64,000 nucleotides of DNA from the NCBI GenBank assembly GCA_003134695.1, contig PLCB01000006.1:99039-163038 (forward strand). Direction: 5' to 3'. The notes under the pieces were generated by a model. The model did no database searches, was not told where the DNA came from, and was given only the letters and a program-made list of their open reading frames with translations. The translations under genes were made by a program, and so were the position numbers. Source of the stretch: Candidatus Zemynaea palustris (GTDB lineage Bacteria > Vulcanimicrobiota > Vulcanimicrobiia > Vulcanimicrobiales > Vulcanimicrobiaceae). Of the stretch, positions 8,256 through 16,159 are shown piece after piece (position 1 is the stretch's first letter; each line of letters starts with the position of its first letter).

Positions 8256-8951
8256 CTAAGGCCCGCCGGAGAACGCGGCGAGGGTCGCGGTCGCGATCAC
8301 GCGACCTTCCTTAACCAGGCTCAAGGAGCGCGGCGCGGCTGAGGTGCGCACGAACAGCGTCGACGTCTGCAGCCCCGCTTGCAGCGGGCCGGCGTCGAAA
8401 TCGCCGGCGCTCGAGCGCGCGACCACGTGGCAGCCTGCGATGTCGGCGTCCACGATGACGTAGTACCACGAGCGATCGCGCGCGTAGAGGACCTTCGCCG
8501 TCGGAGCGCCGGCGACGGCCGGCGTGAAGCTCGCGTGGAGAAAATGCGACGCCGCGACCGCTCTGAGCGCGTCTTCGTCGCGAGTCGAAACGTGGGATCC
8601 GATCGAACGGTCCAGTGCGACGCCGCCGCCGAGGCCGACAACCAGCGCGATCGATGCCGCGAGTGCAAATCGCATCGGCACGCTCGGCCGCGGCCTGAAC
8701 GCGATCACCTTCGCGGGCGCGAGCGCCGCCGCCGAAGCGGCGATGCGGCGACCTAAGGCGGCCGGTGGTTCGACGCGCGGCAGCGTCGCATCGTCGAGCG
8801 CGGCGACCGCTGCCTCGGCGCGCCCGACCTCGCGAGTGCAACGTGCGCACCGCGCGAGATGCCGGTCGATGCCGAGCCGCTCTTCGGGCTCGAGCGCGCC
8901 GAGGGCGTAGAGTTCGGCGTATTCGCCGACGTGATCGCCGAAGGTCATCAT
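8256..8951 (-). CDS. anti-sigma factor, RskA-like with zinc finger
   Basis: A 231-residue single-pass membrane anti-sigma factor that should hold the neighbouring ECF sigma factor inactive. The cytoplasmic N-terminal zinc-binding anti-sigma domain has His in GDHVGEYAELYALGAL and the HLARCARC motif (about residues 31-38). One membrane helix follows (about 92-112, FALAASIALVVGLGGGVAL), then a periplasmic RskA-type beta domain ending SLSLVKEGRVIATATL. Its ATG overlaps the sigma stop by 4 bp, the usual arrangement for such pairs. Release probably needs regulated proteolysis of the membrane part (known for RskA; not visible here). Confidence 0.85.
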   Translation of the reverse strand: MMTFGDHVGEYAELYALGALEPEERLGIDRHLARCARCTREVGRAEAAVAALDDATLPRVEPPAALGRRIAASAAALAPAKVIAFRPRPSVPMRFALAASIALVVGLGGGVALDRSIGSHVSTRDEDALRAVAASHFLHASFTPAVAGAPTAKVLYARDRSWYYVIVDADIAGCHVVARSSAGDFDAGPLQAGLQTSTLFVRTSAAPRSLSLVKEGRVIATATLAAFSGGP

Positions 8952-9496
8952 ACGCTTACCTCCTGGCGGGGCAACATCGTCTGCAAGCGGCGCAGCCCGA
9001 GCGAAATCCGGCTCTTGATCGTCCCGAGTGGGACGCCGAGGCGTGCGGAGATCTCGCGGTGGGAGAGCTGACGGGCGTACGCAAGCGCCAATGCCGAGCG
9101 CTGATCGGGCGGCAGCACGGCGAGCGCGCGCTTGAGGCGTTCGCTCTCCACCACGTCGCGGATCTCGAATTCGTAGGCCGTCGTCTCCGACGCGGCGACC
9201 TGCGTCTCGATCTTGCGATGACGCGTCGCGTCGCGGAGGCGCGTGACCGCTTCGTTACGGATGCAGACCATCAAGTACGCTCGCAAGGAGCCCCGCCCGC
9301 GCTGATATGAATCCGGCCGCTGCCAGAGGCGCAACAGGACGTCGTGAACGCAATCCTGCGCATCGTCGTCGTCGCCGAGCACGTGGCGCGCGACCGAGAA
9401 GAGCGCCGTTCCGTAGGCTTCATACACGGCTTCGAGACCCTCATTGCGCCGTGCGATGAAGTCCCCGACGAGCGCCTCGTCTTCGTGCTCACCCAA
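8948..9496 (-). CDS. ECF RNA polymerase sigma factor (SigK-like)
   Basis: A 182-residue ECF sigma factor with only regions 2 and 4. Region 2: DDDDAQDCVHDVLLRLWQR and the GSLRAYLMVCIRNEAV helix. Region 4: LPPDQRSALALAYARQLSHREISARLGVPLGTIKSRI, the DNA-reading helix-turn-helix. It is translationally coupled to the RskA-like anti-sigma and overlaps the metallophosphoesterase by 8 bp. The two identical promoter-like motifs upstream of the operon (10776-10834) suggest autoregulation, but that is inference. Confidence 0.9.
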   Translation of the reverse strand: MGEHEDEALVGDFIARRNEGLEAVYEAYGTALFSVARHVLGDDDDAQDCVHDVLLRLWQRPDSYQRGRGSLRAYLMVCIRNEAVTRLRDATRHRKIETQVAASETTAYEFEIRDVVESERLKRALAVLPPDQRSALALAYARQLSHREISARLGVPLGTIKSRISLGLRRLQTMLPRQEVSV

Positions 9497-10367
9497 GCGC
9501 CCGATCGGTCACTTTCGTGCCGCCGCCAGTCGCGAGTTCGACGCTCCGATAACCGAGGAAGCTCAGGAGTTTGTCGTCGGGAACTTTGAGCGGGCCCGGT
9601 TTGGCCGCCGTCCCCGGCGCCGGCTGCGGATACGCCGTCGCCGCCGCCGTCGCGAAGCGGATGTTCCCCTCGGTGTGCTGGATAATTTGATGGATGTGGC
9701 CGTTCAGAACGGTCACCGCGTCGAAGCGACGCAGCAGCGCGAGCACCTTCGTTCCGTCTTCGGTCGTCCAGCCCCACTCCGGGTAGAGCGCGTAAAGCGG
9801 GACGTGTCCGAAGACGACGATCGGCGTCGACTTCTTTTGTGCCGCCAGATCCTTTTCCACAAAGTCGATCTGCTCTTGACCCAACTTGCCGTCGATCTCG
9901 AAGTTGAAGACGTTGACCAGCGATACGAAGTGGATGCCGCCCTGGTCGAACGAGAACCAGCCGCTCGGCGCGTCCGTGCGTGCGAAGTTAGCGAAGAAAT
10001 TCTTCGACGAACCGATGACGTCGTGCTCGCCCGGCAGGACGACGAGCGGCGCGCGCAGGGTTCCGAGGAGTTGCTTCGCGTCGTCGAACTCCGTCGTTTT
10101 CGAAAGGTGCGTGACGTCGCCGGTGTGCACGACGAAGGCCGGCTGATTCGGCAGCGCGTTAATGTCCTCGATCGTTTTGCGGAGCGTCCCGGCGACGTCG
10201 GGATTCTCGGGGCGCGTGAAACCGATGTGGCTGTCGCTAATCTGCACGAACGAAAACGGACTTGCGGCCTCGGCAGGTTGTGCGCTCAGCAAGCCCGTCG
10301 CCGAAAGCGACCAGGCGATTCCCGCTCCGGTCCAGCCGACGTGTTCGATGAAATCCTTGCGTCTCAT
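9489..10367 (-). CDS. exported metallophosphoesterase (calcineurin-like)
   Basis: A 292-residue metallophosphoesterase. Metal-binding motifs in order: ISDSHIG, HTGDVTH, LPGEHD, GHVPL and LNGHIHQ, the complete set for a two-metal phosphoesterase. The N terminus MRRKDFIEH followed by a hydrophobic stretch and AEA looks like a Tat-type signal with an R-K variant, suggesting a periplasmic enzyme. It lies between the cupredoxin and the ECF sigma gene in one operon, a common context for this type of cupredoxin/phosphoesterase pair. The substrate is unknown. Confidence 0.85.
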   Translation of the reverse strand: MRRKDFIEHVGWTGAGIAWSLSATGLLSAQPAEAASPFSFVQISDSHIGFTRPENPDVAGTLRKTIEDINALPNQPAFVVHTGDVTHLSKTTEFDDAKQLLGTLRAPLVVLPGEHDVIGSSKNFFANFARTDAPSGWFSFDQGGIHFVSLVNVFNFEIDGKLGQEQIDFVEKDLAAQKKSTPIVVFGHVPLYALYPEWGWTTEDGTKVLALLRRFDAVTVLNGHIHQIIQHTEGNIRFATAAATAYPQPAPGTAAKPGPLKVPDDKLLSFLGYRSVELATGGGTKVTDRALG

Positions 10368-10382
10368 GAGGATGCTCCTTCT

Positions 10383-10742
10383 TTACTGCGCCGGGGCGGG
10401 CGTAACAACGACGACTGCTTTCATGTACGGATGCAGCTCGCAGAAATACTTATAGGTTCCGGGCTTGCTGTAGACGTGTTGCCACGTGTTGCTCGTGTCG
10501 AGTCCTTCCGAATCGTAGGACTGATCGGTTGCCGTCACGGTGTGCGGCTCGTCGTCGTCGTTGACGAAGGTGACGCGGTCGCCGACGTGGATCTTGGCCG
10601 GCGTCGGATTGAACTTGAAGTCCTTGATGTGAATCGTCAGCACCGCCGGCAAGAGCGCCGGCGGGGTTGCGGCGCGCGCGCCGGCGCCGTGGAGCGCGAA
10701 GGTGAGCGCGACGAGCGCGAGACTCGGGATGAGCTTGTTCAC
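10383..10742 (-). CDS. secreted cupredoxin (plastocyanin-like)
   Basis: A 119-residue protein with a signal peptide (to about residue 24, ARA) and a cupredoxin fold. The type-1 copper ligands are visible: His in DEPHTVTA, then Cys, His and Met in FCELHPYMK. It probably carries electrons or buffers copper in the periplasm. It starts with GTG 10742 after AGAGGA and is the first gene of the ECF operon. The promoter motif at 10776-10804 lies directly upstream. Confidence 0.85.
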   Translation of the reverse strand: MNKLIPSLALVALTFALHGAGARAATPPALLPAVLTIHIKDFKFNPTPAKIHVGDRVTFVNDDDEPHTVTATDQSYDSEGLDTSNTWQHVYSKPGTYKYFCELHPYMKAVVVVTPAPAQ

Positions 10743-10775
10743 TGATGTCCTCTCGGTGGGTGGTCTTTCACTGGT

Positions 10776-10804
10776 ACTACGCCGCAGAGCGTGCCGTTGG
10801 ATGA
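10776..10804 (-). promoter_or_regulatory. putative ECF promoter for cupredoxin-sigma operon
   Basis: On the minus strand TCATCC (10804-10799) is followed after 17 bases by CGTAGT (10781-10776), about 34 bases before the cupredoxin start. The same two elements with the same spacing face the other way at 10806-10834. The two -35 boxes form the near-palindrome GGATGACTCATCC. Confidence 0.65.
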
Positions 10805-10805
10805 C

Positions 10806-10834
10806 TCATCCCACCGGGCAGGCTCGTGCGTAGT
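10806..10834 (+). promoter_or_regulatory. putative ECF promoter for small secreted protein
   Basis: TCATCC (10806-10811), 17 bases, CGTAGT (10829-10834). It is the mirror image of the promoter of the sigma operon. The gene at 10888 would start about 50 bases after the expected transcription start. Two exact copies in divergent orientation are unlikely by chance and point to shared control, most simply by the ECF sigma encoded here. Confidence 0.65.
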
Positions 10835-10887
10835 CGGAGCGGAGCCCGAAGCGGCTCCGAACTCCCAGTCACAAGAAGGAACAACCG

Positions 10888-11181
10888 ATGAAACCAATCC
10901 TCACCCTCGTTGCCCTGGCGATCGCGCTCGGCGCACCGCTCGCGACACTTGCCGACGAACGCAACATGCCGTCGAACGCCCCGGCGACGACGGCGATCTC
11001 CAGCAACGCGGCTCCGGCCGTTACGAAGGACAGCGACACGATCAATCTCGTCGCCGTGAAGAGCGTGAAGCGCTCCCCGCTCTCGGACTTCGTGATGCCC
11101 AAGTACCTCACGATCCAGCAAGAGAACGACGCGCATCAGCGCGAGTACGAAGCCCTGTTCGGTCTCAACCACACGCCGTAA
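10888..11181 (+). CDS. small secreted protein, likely ECF target
   Basis: A 97-residue protein with a clear signal peptide (MKPILTLVALAIALGAPLATLA). The mature part is hydrophilic, with a Ser/Ala/Pro-rich start and a charged C-terminal helix (YLTIQQENDAHQREYEALFG). GAAGGAA precedes the ATG. I recognise no domain. The value here is context: it is divergent from the cupredoxin-sigma operon and shares its promoter motif. Confidence 0.65.
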   Translation: MKPILTLVALAIALGAPLATLADERNMPSNAPATTAISSNAAPAVTKDSDTINLVAVKSVKRSPLSDFVMPKYLTIQQENDAHQREYEALFGLNHTP

Positions 11182-11230
11182 CGGCGGAGCCGAACCGCGG
11201 AGCGCTGCGCCGGACGGGACGCCGTCCGGT

Positions 11231-12157
11231 TCAGCCTTTTAGTATGCTGCCGAGCACGAATGCGACGTTGGCCGGCCGCTCGGCGAGACGGCGCATGAAG
11301 TACGGGTACCAGGCGCGTCCGTAGGGCGCCGCGACGCGCACGGGATAACCTTCGGCGATCAATTGCCGTTGCAAGCGCGGACGCACACCGTACAGCATTT
11401 GAAACTCGAAGCGTTCACCGGCGCGCAAGCCCTGCGCTTTGGCGAAGCCGATCGCGTGCCGGATCGCATCCTCATCGTGCGTCGCGATCCCGCTGAAACC
11501 GCCGCCGCGCAGCGCGCGCTCAATCAGCTGCTTGTAGTGATGATCGACGTCGGCCTTGCGCGGATAGGCGACATCGGGCGATTCGAAATACGCGCCTTTG
11601 ACTAATCGTAGGTTCGGCTGAAGCGGCAGCAGATCGTCGAGATCTCCGGGCGTGCGGTACAGATACGCCTGAAGCACGACCCCGACGTTGGTGTAGCCCG
11701 CGCTTCGTAATTCACGGTAGATGCGCAGCGCCGAATCGACGTACCAGGACTCTTCCATATCGATTCGCACGAAGATGCCCAGCGTCGCCGCGTAGTCCAC
11801 GAGCTCGCGGATATTCTTCGCGGCCAATCCCTGGTCGATCGCGAGCCCGAGATGCGTCAATTTGAGCGCGACGTTCGCCGCCAACTTTTCGGCGGAGATT
11901 CGCGCGAGCAGCGCCCGGTACTCGGCGACGACCTCGCGCGTCTCGACCTCGCTCGCGACGCCTTCGCCGAGGATCGCCGACGCGAGCGTGAAGCCGTTCG
12001 CGTTCAACCGGCGAGCGACGGGAACGAACTGTTCGAGCGTCTCACCGGCAACGAAGCGTTTGGCCCCTAGGCGCAAACCGTAACGGCCCGCGAAGCGGTT
12101 GAGCGCCGCATTCCGCGACGCCCCCAGCAAGAGAGCACGTCCGATCGTAACGTTCAC
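11231..12157 (-). CDS. proline dehydrogenase (stand-alone), copy 1
   Basis: A 308-residue FAD enzyme of the PutA/ProDH TIM-barrel family that oxidises proline to pyrroline-5-carboxylate at the membrane. Seen: LKLTHLG, VRIDMEESWYVD, VGVVLQAYLYRT, LRLVKGAYFE, IATHDE, FEFQMLYGVRP and VRVAAPYGRAWYPYFMRRLAERP, the conserved flavin and substrate strands in family order. Start is GTG. A second copy lies at 18045-18911. No pyrroline-5-carboxylate dehydrogenase is in the window. Confidence 0.92.
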   Translation of the reverse strand: MNVTIGRALLLGASRNAALNRFAGRYGLRLGAKRFVAGETLEQFVPVARRLNANGFTLASAILGEGVASEVETREVVAEYRALLARISAEKLAANVALKLTHLGLAIDQGLAAKNIRELVDYAATLGIFVRIDMEESWYVDSALRIYRELRSAGYTNVGVVLQAYLYRTPGDLDDLLPLQPNLRLVKGAYFESPDVAYPRKADVDHHYKQLIERALRGGGFSGIATHDEDAIRHAIGFAKAQGLRAGERFEFQMLYGVRPRLQRQLIAEGYPVRVAAPYGRAWYPYFMRRLAERPANVAFVLGSILKG

Positions 12158-12284
12158 AGACCTTCACGATTTATAGAAACTCGCGCGATAGAATACCCTC
12201 CCCTGACAGCCTGCGCATAGACCGGATTGCCCCTCGCGGGCGCCCGAGCCAATCGACAAGCATCCCAGGCGGGGCGAAAAACGC

Positions 12285-12310
12285 AAAAAGCCTGAGGACT
12301 TCAGGCTTTT
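12285..12310 (-). terminator. rho-independent terminator after tRNA-Leu
   Basis: AAAAGCCTGA and TCAGGCTTTT form a 10-bp stem around a short loop, followed on the minus strand by further Ts. It lies 8 bases beyond the tRNA 3' end. The flanking A and T runs would let it work from either side. Confidence 0.85.
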
Positions 12311-12317
12311 GAGTATA

Positions 12318-12401
12318 TGCGCGAGACTGGACTCGAACCAGCAAGCCCTTGCGGGCGCTAGCACCTCAAGCTAGTGCGTCTACCAATTTCGCCACTCGCG
12401 C
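12318..12401 (-). tRNA. tRNA-Leu (anticodon GAG)
   Basis: The minus strand folds as a class II tRNA of 84 nt. The acceptor arm GCGCGAG pairs with CTCGCGC, the anticodon stem CTAGC/GCTAG surrounds loop TTGAGGT (anticodon GAG, leucine CUC/CUU), there is a long variable arm, and the T-arm is CTGGTTCGAGTCCAG. The discriminator is A, as expected for leucine. CCA is not encoded. It lies between the peptide permease operon and its own terminator. Confidence 0.93.
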
Positions 12402-12450
12402 ACAGAGGCTTCGGCCCGCTATTGCGACACGCCGGGCGGCGCGACCTCTG

Positions 12451-13377
12451 CTACTTCAGCTTCGGGTCGAGCGCGTCGCGCATCCCGTCGCCGAGGTAGT
12501 TGATCGCGAGCACGGTGAGCAGGATGCAGAGGCCCGGAAAGATCGCGACCCACGGCGCGTTCGTCATGTTCGACTCGGCGTTGGCGAGCATGTTGCCCCA
12601 CGACGCGGTCGGCGGCTGAATCCCGAAGCCGAGGAACGAGAGGGTCGACTCCAAGATGATGACGCCGGCGATCTCGAGCGTCCCTTGGACGATGATCGGT
12701 GCGACGGCGTTGGGGAGCAGATGCCGGAAGATGATCCGTCCGTCGCGTCCACCGATCGCCCGCGCCGCTTCACAAAACTCTTTCTCGCGCAAGGAGAGGA
12801 ACGACGCGCGAACGAGGCGCGCCACCGCGGGCCAGGACAGGGCGCCGATGATCACGACGATGACGCCGAAGCTGAGCGACGCACGCGTTGACGTCGCGGC
12901 GACGATCGCCGTGAGCACCAGCAACAGTGGCAAGAGCGGAATCGACAGAAACACGTCGGTGAGCCGCATCAGCGCGTAGTCGATCCAACCGCCGTAATAT
13001 CCAGCGACCGCTCCGAGCACCGTCCCGATCGTCAGCTCCATGATCACGGCGAAGATCGCCACTTGCAGCGAAATCTGCGCTCCGAAGATCAGGCGCGACA
13101 ACAGGTCGCGCCCGTTCTCGTCGGTGCCCAAGAGGTGGCCGGCGATCCCCGGCGCCAGCGGATAGCCTTGCCAGTGAACCTGGTCGATCGCGTTGGGATC
13201 CTGGAGGTGCAGCAGGGGCGCGAGGATGGCGACCAGGGACACGAAGCAGAGCACGAAAGCGCCCGCGATCGCGAGTTTGTGACGGCGGAAGCGTTTCCAA
13301 ACGCCGTGGCGTTCGAGTCGGAAATCTTCTTCATCGGCGGCGAGGGAGAGCGCGCCGGGCGTGAGGGTCGTAGCCAT
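12451..13377 (-). CDS. peptide/nickel-type ABC transporter permease, DppC-like
   Basis: A 308-residue inner-membrane permease of the oligopeptide family. A charged N terminus (HGVWKRFRRHKLAIAGAF) precedes TM1. HLLGTDENGRDLLSRLIFGAQISL is the family signature after TM1, and the ATPase-coupling EAA loop reads EAARAIGGRDGRIIFRHLLPN. The start is the ATG at 13377, which overlaps the DppB-like stop by one base; longer readings upstream belong to that gene. No solute-binding protein or ATPase gene is beside it. Confidence 0.9.
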   Translation of the reverse strand: MATTLTPGALSLAADEEDFRLERHGVWKRFRRHKLAIAGAFVLCFVSLVAILAPLLHLQDPNAIDQVHWQGYPLAPGIAGHLLGTDENGRDLLSRLIFGAQISLQVAIFAVIMELTIGTVLGAVAGYYGGWIDYALMRLTDVFLSIPLLPLLLVLTAIVAATSTRASLSFGVIVVIIGALSWPAVARLVRASFLSLREKEFCEAARAIGGRDGRIIFRHLLPNAVAPIIVQGTLEIAGVIILESTLSFLGFGIQPPTASWGNMLANAESNMTNAPWVAIFPGLCILLTVLAINYLGDGMRDALDPKLK

Positions 13378-14336
13378 CAGTCGTACTTGACGCGCGGATC
13401 GAGCCACGCGTACGCGACGTCCGCGAGGAGGTTGAAAAAGACCACCATGAACGACACCAGCATCAGGTAGCCCATGAGCAGCGAGAAGTCGAACTGCCCG
13501 AGCGCGTTGATGAAGAGCCGCCCCATCCCGGGCCAAGCAAAGATCGACTCGGTAACGATCGCACCGGCGACCAGGCCCGGCAGCGAGAGCGCGACGACGG
13601 TCACGACCGGGATCAGCGCGTTCTTCAATCCGTGGTGGACGATGATGCGCAAGCGATCGAGGCCTTTGGCGGCGGCGGTGCGCATATAATCGGTCTTGAT
13701 TACCTCGAGCATCGAGCTGCGCGTGAAACGGCTCCAGGTAGCGAGGAACAGCAGGCTTAGGACGGTCGCCGGCAAGATCACGTGCACGATGCGATCGCCG
13801 AAGTCGAAGTTGTCGCTTGAGCTGATCCCCGCCGACGGAAGCGCGATGTGATAGCCGAACGCGGTGACGCCGTTCACCGCGAATGCGAGCTGCATCATCA
13901 GCGCAAACCAGAAGACCGGCATCGACTGGCCGAAGAATGCGAAGGTCGTGATGACGTAGTCGAGCAGCGTGTAGGGCTTGACCGCGGCGATGATGCCGAA
14001 CGTCACGCCGACCGAAATCGAAATGACGAACGCCGTCCCCATCAGGAACAAGGTCGCCGGCATGCGTTCGAGGATTGCAGCCGTGACGTACTCAGAATTC
14101 GAGGTGGAGTACCCGAAATTACCCACGACCACTTGGGAAAGCCACCCCAAGTACTGCTTCCACACCGGCTGATCGAGCCCGAGGTTGTGGCTGAGGCGTT
14201 GGATGTCGGCCTGCGTGATGTGCGGGTTCTGCAAATACGGCGCCAGCGGCCCGCCGGGCGCATTGTGCAGGATGGTAAAGATGATGATCGAGATCAGGAC
14301 CAGGAGCGGAATCGCTTCCAAACTCCTGCGCACCAC
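13377..14336 (-). CDS. peptide/nickel-type ABC transporter permease, DppB-like
   Basis: A 319-residue permease partner of DppC. Family text: LDQPVWKQYLGWLSQVVVGNFGYS, six membrane helices, the coupling loop TAAAKGLDRLRIIVHHGLKNA, and the C-terminal FFNLLADVAYAWLDPRVKYD. The start given is GTG 14336. The family usually begins M-x-x-Y-(V/I)-x-R-R, and GGAGGG (14361-14356) lies 7 bases before an in-frame CTG at 14348, so a CTG start four codons earlier is plausible. It is co-transcribed with the DppC-like gene. Confidence 0.9.
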   Translation of the reverse strand: MVRRSLEAIPLLVLISIIIFTILHNAPGGPLAPYLQNPHITQADIQRLSHNLGLDQPVWKQYLGWLSQVVVGNFGYSTSNSEYVTAAILERMPATLFLMGTAFVISISVGVTFGIIAAVKPYTLLDYVITTFAFFGQSMPVFWFALMMQLAFAVNGVTAFGYHIALPSAGISSSDNFDFGDRIVHVILPATVLSLLFLATWSRFTRSSMLEVIKTDYMRTAAAKGLDRLRIIVHHGLKNALIPVVTVVALSLPGLVAGAIVTESIFAWPGMGRLFINALGQFDFSLLMGYLMLVSFMVVFFNLLADVAYAWLDPRVKYD

Positions 14337-14383
14337 GTAGTTGAACAGGTACGTGCCCTCCGGCCAGGTTCGCGAGCAGCCGC

Positions 14384-15217
14384 TTAAGGGGCGGCGCGGG
14401 TGTTTCCTGGTTTGAGCCCGAGCAACGAGCGCGCCTCGGCCGGGGTTGCGATGGGTCGCCCGAGCTCGCTCGCGACCCGCGCGACGCGAGCGACCAGCTC
14501 TTCGTTGCTGGCGAAGCGGCCCTTCGCATAATAGATGTTATCCTCGAGCCCGACTCGCACGTGACCCTCCATCGCCAGCGCCGCAAGCGCCATCGGGAGT
14601 TGTTCGCGCCCGATCCCCGCGACCGACCACGTGCAGCCATTCGGGAGGGCGTCGACGAGGTGCGCGAGGTTGCGCACGCTCGCATCGAGCCCGCCCGGAA
14701 CGCCCAAAACGAAGTCGACGTGAGCGGGAAACTTCAGAAGACCTTCGCGTTCGAGCCGCTTCGCGTTGACGAGGTGACCGGCATCGAAGATCTCGAGCTC
14801 GGGGACGACGCCGTATCTTTGCATCTCGTGTAAGAGGCGGCGCATGATCGGAAACGAGTTTTCGAAGACGTCGTCGCCGAAATTCACGGTGCCGCACGTC
14901 AACGTCGCCATCTCGGGACGCAAGCGCAGCGGCGCGGCGCGCTCTTCGACGCTCATCCCGATCGCGCCGCCCGTGGTGAACTGCACGATCAGATCGCTCC
15001 GTGCGCGAATCGCTTCGAGTGCCTGCGCGAAACGCTCGACGTCGCTCGTATTCGCGCCGTCGTCTTTGCGGCAGTGAACGTGGATGATCGAAGCGCCCGC
15101 AGCCTGACAGCGGGCCGCCGTCTCACCGAGTTGTTGCGGGGTTAGCGGAAGGTGCGGAGTCTGTTCGGGGCTCACTTCCGCGCCGACGGCGGCGACCGTG
15201 ACGATCAACGGCTGCAT
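14384..15217 (-). CDS. 3-keto-5-aminohexanoate cleavage enzyme family (BKACE/Kce-like)
   Basis: A 277-residue beta-keto acid cleavage enzyme. It condenses a beta-keto acid with acetyl-CoA to yield acetoacetate plus a new CoA ester; the classic case is Kce of lysine fermentation. Seen: the zinc-binding IIHVHCRKDDG, TTGGAIGMSVEERAAPLRLRPEMATLTCGTVNF, and the GLEDNIYYAKGRFASNEELV stretch near the C terminus. The start chosen (15217) gives MQPLIVTVAAVGA, matching the family; an upstream GTG at 15259 is possible. The neighbouring KamB-like gene supports a lysine or related amino-acid degradation role, but other beta-keto acids cannot be excluded. Confidence 0.85.
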   Translation of the reverse strand: MQPLIVTVAAVGAEVSPEQTPHLPLTPQQLGETAARCQAAGASIIHVHCRKDDGANTSDVERFAQALEAIRARSDLIVQFTTGGAIGMSVEERAAPLRLRPEMATLTCGTVNFGDDVFENSFPIMRRLLHEMQRYGVVPELEIFDAGHLVNAKRLEREGLLKFPAHVDFVLGVPGGLDASVRNLAHLVDALPNGCTWSVAGIGREQLPMALAALAMEGHVRVGLEDNIYYAKGRFASNEELVARVARVASELGRPIATPAEARSLLGLKPGNTRAAP

Positions 15218-15259
15218 GGCGAAGGGCGTTCTCGTTGGGACCAGAAACCGCCTCGACAC

Positions 15260-16159
15260 TCACGGCGCTTCTGCGCCCGCGTAGACGTCGTACGTAGGCA
15301 GACCGGTCGCCTCCGCAACCGCGCGCAAGAACTGGGCGGGTTCGTAACGTCCTTCCGGTCCGCTCGGGGCCACGGTGCAAGCCACCGGACGCAGCGCGCG
15401 CTCGCAGCGCAAGTCGAGCTGCGCAGCGACCGTAACAAACCTCTTCCCACCGAACGCGACGCGCGTCGGATCCTCGACGATGACCTGACGGTGCTCGCCT
15501 TCGCGAATCAGTTGCGCCGCGTAACTTGCCGTCAACGCGCCATCGATGCGCAGCGCTGGACGGGCGCGATCGGGCTCGGGGAGACGTAGCCGCGCCACGA
15601 GAGCGCTAACGTCTTCGATCGCGCGAGCCTGCGTCGGCGCCGTCGCCCCGACCGCGATCACGATGGCGTCGTCTCGCTTGCGCAGCGCCGCGAGCCGATC
15701 GATGGCTCCGTCGACGACGACGAAGTCGCAGCGCTGCGCGAGGCGCGTCGCGATGCGGTCGAGAGCGCTTGCGCTCGCCGGGCCCGCGACCTCATAGTAG
15801 CCCTGCGCCCGAACGATCGCCAGCACGATCGGACCGAGCGCTCCGCGCTCGGTGGTTGCCTCGATCACCTCGAGGGCCGCACCGCGCGGAACGAGCGCGG
15901 CGGCAGTCGCCAGCAGCGTCCCGGGATAGAGGAAAAATCGCGGTTTCGGCAGGCCGTTGAGGATGTCGAAACGTTCGCCGTCGCGACCCGCGGAGCAGAG
16001 CGCGAACGAAGTCGCTTCCTGATGCAACGCCGCGCAAATCGCGGCGACGTCGACCGACTTGCCGGCGTTCTTACTCGTTCCGACGACCGCGATCGAGCGC
16101 GCGCCCACGGCGCGTGCCCGCGCGATCAGTTGCGCCCCGACGTCCATCGCGCCGGTCAT
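15260..16159 (-). CDS. P-loop protein similar to KamB (lysine 5,6-aminomutase reactivase subunit)
   Basis: A 299-residue protein with an N-terminal P-loop, VVGTSKNAGKS (about residues 25-35), then AGRDGERFDILNGLPKPRFFLYPGTLLATA and VDGAIDRLAAL. I recall this layout from KamB proteins encoded with lysine 5,6-aminomutase, where they help restore the inactivated B12 enzyme. Its place next to a Kce-like enzyme fits. I do not see the aminomutase or the partner ATPase KamC in the window. The ATG at 16159 overlaps the MntP stop (ATGA); readings that start farther upstream run into mntP and are rejected. Confidence 0.6.
   Translation of the reverse strand: MTGAMDVGAQLIARARAVGARSIAVVGTSKNAGKSVDVAAICAALHQEATSFALCSAGRDGERFDILNGLPKPRFFLYPGTLLATAAALVPRGAALEVIEATTERGALGPIVLAIVRAQGYYEVAGPASASALDRIATRLAQRCDFVVVDGAIDRLAALRKRDDAIVIAVGATAPTQARAIEDVSALVARLRLPEPDRARPALRIDGALTASYAAQLIREGEHRQVIVEDPTRVAFGGKRFVTVAAQLDLRCERALRPVACTVAPSGPEGRYEPAQFLRAVAEATGLPTYDVYAGAEAP

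Noticed and set aside
12158-12284. Possible small RNA between proline dehydrogenase and the tRNA terminator
   Set aside because: GC-rich with minor inverted repeats, but no SRP, 6S or riboswitch core recognised.
12318-12401. tRNA-Leu as integration site of a mobile island
   Set aside because: No integrase, no repeated tRNA 3' end and no composition change nearby.
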